A stretch of DNA of 64,000 nucleotides from Balanoglossus misakiensis (lineage: Eukaryota > Hemichordata). Below are positions 60,674-64,000 of the stretch, piece by piece. The stretch is taken from contig CM082596.2 of NCBI GenBank assembly GCA_040954595.2, forward strand, positions 6,448,001-6,512,000, given 5' to 3'. The notes under the pieces were generated by a model, which searched no databases, was not told where the DNA came from, and saw only the letters and a program-made list of their open reading frames with translations. Positions within the stretch are counted from its first letter, which is position 1. Each line of letters begins with the position of its first letter. The position numbers were made by a program, and so were the translations under genes.

Positions 60674-63600
60674 ATGTGGTCTACCCTGTACGACGCGTGC
60701 ACGAGCCGCGCGGTGTCGATCGCCGGCGGAGTCGACTTCGTCACGACGGCGTTGGCGTTGGCGGTGTTCGTGCTTCTCTACAAAATCGTGTTCCCGGCCC
60801 GGCCGGCCGGGTTCCCGCCGGGGCCCGACGGTTTGCCGATCGTGGGATGCGTGTTCGACATTCTGCTGAGCAATCCGTTCGCCGCTTTCAAGCGCTATGC
60901 CGAAGAGTACGGAGACGTGTTTAGCGTTAAGGTGAGAGAAAGAGAGAGTGTTTGTGTGCGTGCGTGCGTGTGTGTGTGTGGAAATGTGCGTATTTTCCTA
61001 ATTCGAGCAAACTTCCAACCAACCGGGCTGTTAATGTTTTTTTTTCTCTCTCTCTCCCTCTTAAATTAACGTTGCCTCCATTTTTGCGTGAGGAGCGCCC
61101 CCCCCCCAACATAAAGCAACGGTGTAGCTATAGGGATCGCAATAAAGCTGTCTTTCAGGAAAACAATCACCAGCTTTAAATTTCTGAGAGGAATTCGGCT
61201 GTATGCATTGTTCGTTGCGTTTCGTTGTTTTTCAAATGCGTGTTCAAGCCGATCATTATTGCGTTGAGCATGTGAATATTGCGCACGTGTTTGAAGAGGG
61301 GTGCGTGATGCATGCATTGATTGCTGAATATCCCAATAATTGGCTTATAGCCATGCTACCCATATAGGAGCCCGCCTGAAACTGCAAGTAGGCTAGCCAA
61401 CCTATTTCCACGGGAGATTTTAGGCGGTAATGACCGACTTTATTGGTCCGTTGGTTAATCCACTATACTTTATCCAGTTAGCAGCTAAGCTGTGGTGTCT
61501 TATTCGGTTTATCAGGACGATAGTCGATCGGCTCTTGGCCGCAAAAGTGCAAGTATCGCTTGTTAGCGCAAAATATAATCCATAAGTGCTTTGCGCAGCA
61601 GGCCTAGGCAGATGACAATGCCAAACGTTGAAGACTGATATGTCGTTGGGTGAGAATGCGCGAGAGGGCGATCATCCTCTCTCGTCTGAGAAGTTACAAC
61701 AGTTTCGGTCTTCCAACAAATTGAAAAGTGCAGTCCGATGCGAACATAGAGAACTTAAAGTATAGAGTCTCAACTCTTCGTTTTCCAAATTTCTCCGACC
61801 CATGTTTACGCATGTTATTTTTGTTTATTTGTCTATTGGTGCTTCATTTGTCCTTCACCTTCCCCGTTCAACTCGTTGCCTCCCAAATCGACATGAACTT
61901 TTCGCGACGGCCAACCAGAGCGAGGCACCCCGTAATGTTGTTAGGCGAACGAGGGCGTAAAGCGGTACTGAGCTCACTCAGGCTTGGCTGGCGGAGACTG
62001 GACGCGTTAAGGGTTTTTCCCCTGCCGTCCAGTCATTTCTCTTTTGTTTTACGAGGGGCCCGGGGGGGGGGGGGCAAAAGTATTTATCCCACTCCGTGTT
62101 GCCTCTATAAATTGGTCAGATACGCGTTTTATTAAGATTACCAACTGCCGTAGTTGGCGCACACGGCAATCGCAGCACGCACACATCTCTATGTGTGACG
62201 GAGAAAGGGGAGGGTATCGATATCTCAAGAAAAGTACCTCAGATTTCAACCTAATTTCGAAACTTCCGACTTGCCGTGGTCGCCGTCTACTTTCCAGAAA
62301 GTATTTTCATTTGTTTTTTTCCTGGGTTGAAAATGCATGATGATTAATGCAGTGGTCACCGTCATGAGCAAAAATCGTCGTGCAGCCCGTTCGTTCACGG
62401 TCGCAGACATACAGTTTATTTTTGTACGTTTATTTTTAGGCCAGGTGCGCACAAAAGACTCCTTCCCAGGCACGGAAAAAAATACCTGCATTTTCGGTTA
62501 CGTGCTACGCAGCACACTCGGCAACTATCTAGGTCGCGACGAACAAAGTGGGCCAGTCGACAGTCTACCCCACGTACCGTTCTACTATTGCTGGACACCG
62601 TTTCTCCGAACTTGATACGCGAGACAAGAACGCCACAGTGTAGACGGTCACGGTCACGCCGTAACCAATTCACGGATTGACCGTCGTGTGCATGCGCGCT
62701 GAATAGCAACGCCACCGTCGAAGACACCTGGAATTTTCATTCTCGCCCAAGCTTTATCTATTCTTTCCTCAAATTTTGTTCAAAATCTGCAGACAATGGA
62801 AAATTGTGTCCACTTGGTCTAAAATTAAATGGGAAGGGATAGAGAAAATTGGATGAAAATGTTGAAATGTGGTTAATTTGTGGTGTACGTCTGACAGTTT
62901 ATTCTATTCTTCTCGTTCATCAGCTGGGGCCGATCTACGTGGTGGTGTGCCGTGGTATTCGAGCGAACAGAGAGGTGTTATCTGAGAGTGGCGACGACTT
63001 CGCCGGGCGTCCCGATATGTTCATCAAGTCTTTCGGAGCCGGAGGCAAAGGTGGGTGTCGTGACTTTTCTGGGGGCACGACAGTTATGGGACTGTCCATT
63101 TATCCACCTGGGGGATAGTTGGAGTTCTCCCCAGAAGCGCCTGAAAGCACCAGATGGATCTATGGGCAATCGAGAAACCATGCAACGAAACTTTTTAAAT
63201 TAGAATACAAAGTGAAAGAAATGTGTTAAAACTGGCCAATTTTAAAAGATGCAGCCCATACAGAAATAAAAGTCCATGTTTGGTCGTCTTATTCCCGTGT
63301 TAGGTGTGATTACGAGGCCTTACGACAGGCACCTTCCAGAGCAGAAGAAATTCGCCCTGAGGTGCATCAAGTGTTTTGGTTTGGAGGGCGACTCGATGGA
63401 GAAGCGAATTCAACTCGAAGCGGGCGCCCTCGTGGACGATCTACAGGCTCTGGAGAAAGGGAAACCCGTGGACATCGCCCACCACCTGCAGTGCGGCACC
63501 TGCAACGTCATGTGCTCGGTGGCCTTCAGCAAGCGGTTCAGACACACCGACCCGACGTTCATCTACCTGCTGGGCCACCTGAACGAGCAGTTCAACACGA

Positions 63601-64000
63601 ACCCCTTCCAGTTCCTGCTGCAGCTCGCCCGCTTCCTCCCCCGGTGCGTGCGCAAGCGGCTGCCGGAGATCGATCTGGCGTCGCCGACGGAGAAGATCAT
63701 CCGCTACCTCGACGAGGTCGTGGAGGAGCACAGGAAGAACTACGACCCCGACCACCTGAGGGACATCGTGGACGCCTTCTTCGACAGGCAAGAGAAGTAC
63801 CGCGCGGGGTTTTACGAGAACGCCAGGGAGTCGAACGAGTCGTTCACCGATGATGAGCAGCTGACGTATCTGCTGCTCGACTTCTTCTTGGCCGGAACCG
63901 AAACCACGGCCACGACGCTGAACTGGGCGATCCTGTACATGATACGCTACCCGAGTGTACAGAAGAGAATTCAGGAGGAGCTGGACCTGATATACGGAAA
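60674..64000 (+). CDS. Cytochrome P450, CYP2-like (copy 2, 3' partial)
   Basis: Exons 60674-60931, 62924-63050 and 63304 to beyond the window end; 360 codons seen. Exon borders and phases match P450 copy 1. N-terminal anchor (VTTALALAVFVLLYKIVF), hinge FPPGPDGLPIVG, LGPIYVVVCRGIRANRE in exon 2, and I-helix AGTETT near the right edge. The K-helix and heme-binding exons lie outside. The C-helix WxxxR position reads LPEQK. Exon 1 is almost identical in DNA to that of copy 1 from about 60784 to the donor, while exon 3 differs more. Intron 2 is 253 bp against about 2.7 kb in copy 1. The ATG at 60674 is followed directly by the anchor. Confidence 0.92.

Overview
The window is a piece of an animal nuclear genome. 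Genes are split into short exons with GT-AG introns and conserved reading phase, microsatellites and poly-C/poly-G runs are common, and the gene set is metazoan: gasdermin, a Rolling-stone-like membrane protein, a GT31 glycosyltransferase, an O-fucosyltransferase-like enzyme and CYP2-like P450s. Short introns and this gene mix suggest a marine invertebrate (amphioxus, hemichordate, brachiopod or mollusc). The sequence alone does not let me name the species.

Layout. 1-3439 (+): the 3' part of a trypsin-like serine protease gene joined to a coiled coil, a cysteine-rich module and a long unrecognised C-terminal region. 4148-8106 (+): a complete eight-exon gasdermin gene, 708 bp downstream of the protease gene. 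10217-11260 (-): an intronless leucine-rich-repeat protein with an SGNH-hydrolase-like domain whose nucleophile position is Cys. 13278-15219 (-): a Rolling-stone-like multipass membrane protein. 15988-17061 (-): a GT31 beta-1,3-galactosyltransferase-like protein lacking the usual DxD. 19549-24612 (-): a nine-exon type II membrane O-fucosyltransferase-like protein with an acidic, modular stem.

25671-30900 and 35033-40690 (-): two tandem paralogous genes. Each has a signal-peptide exon, seven one-exon beta-sandwich-like cysteine-containing domains and a terminal transmembrane exon. I do not recognise this family, and it is the best candidate here for something undescribed. 46873-53571 (+) and 60674-end (+): two tandem CYP2-like genes, the second cut by the window end. 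About 0.8-1.7 kb upstream of the second lies a 239-bp tandem repeat, each copy of which carries a perfect DR1 nuclear-receptor motif.

Exon borders were assigned by hand from splice signals, phase continuity and protein continuity. The total coding length of every complete model is a multiple of three. The large gaps (8.1-10.2, 11.3-13.3, 17.2-19.5, 30.9-35.0, 40.7-46.9 and 53.6-60.7 kb) show no gene I can support.
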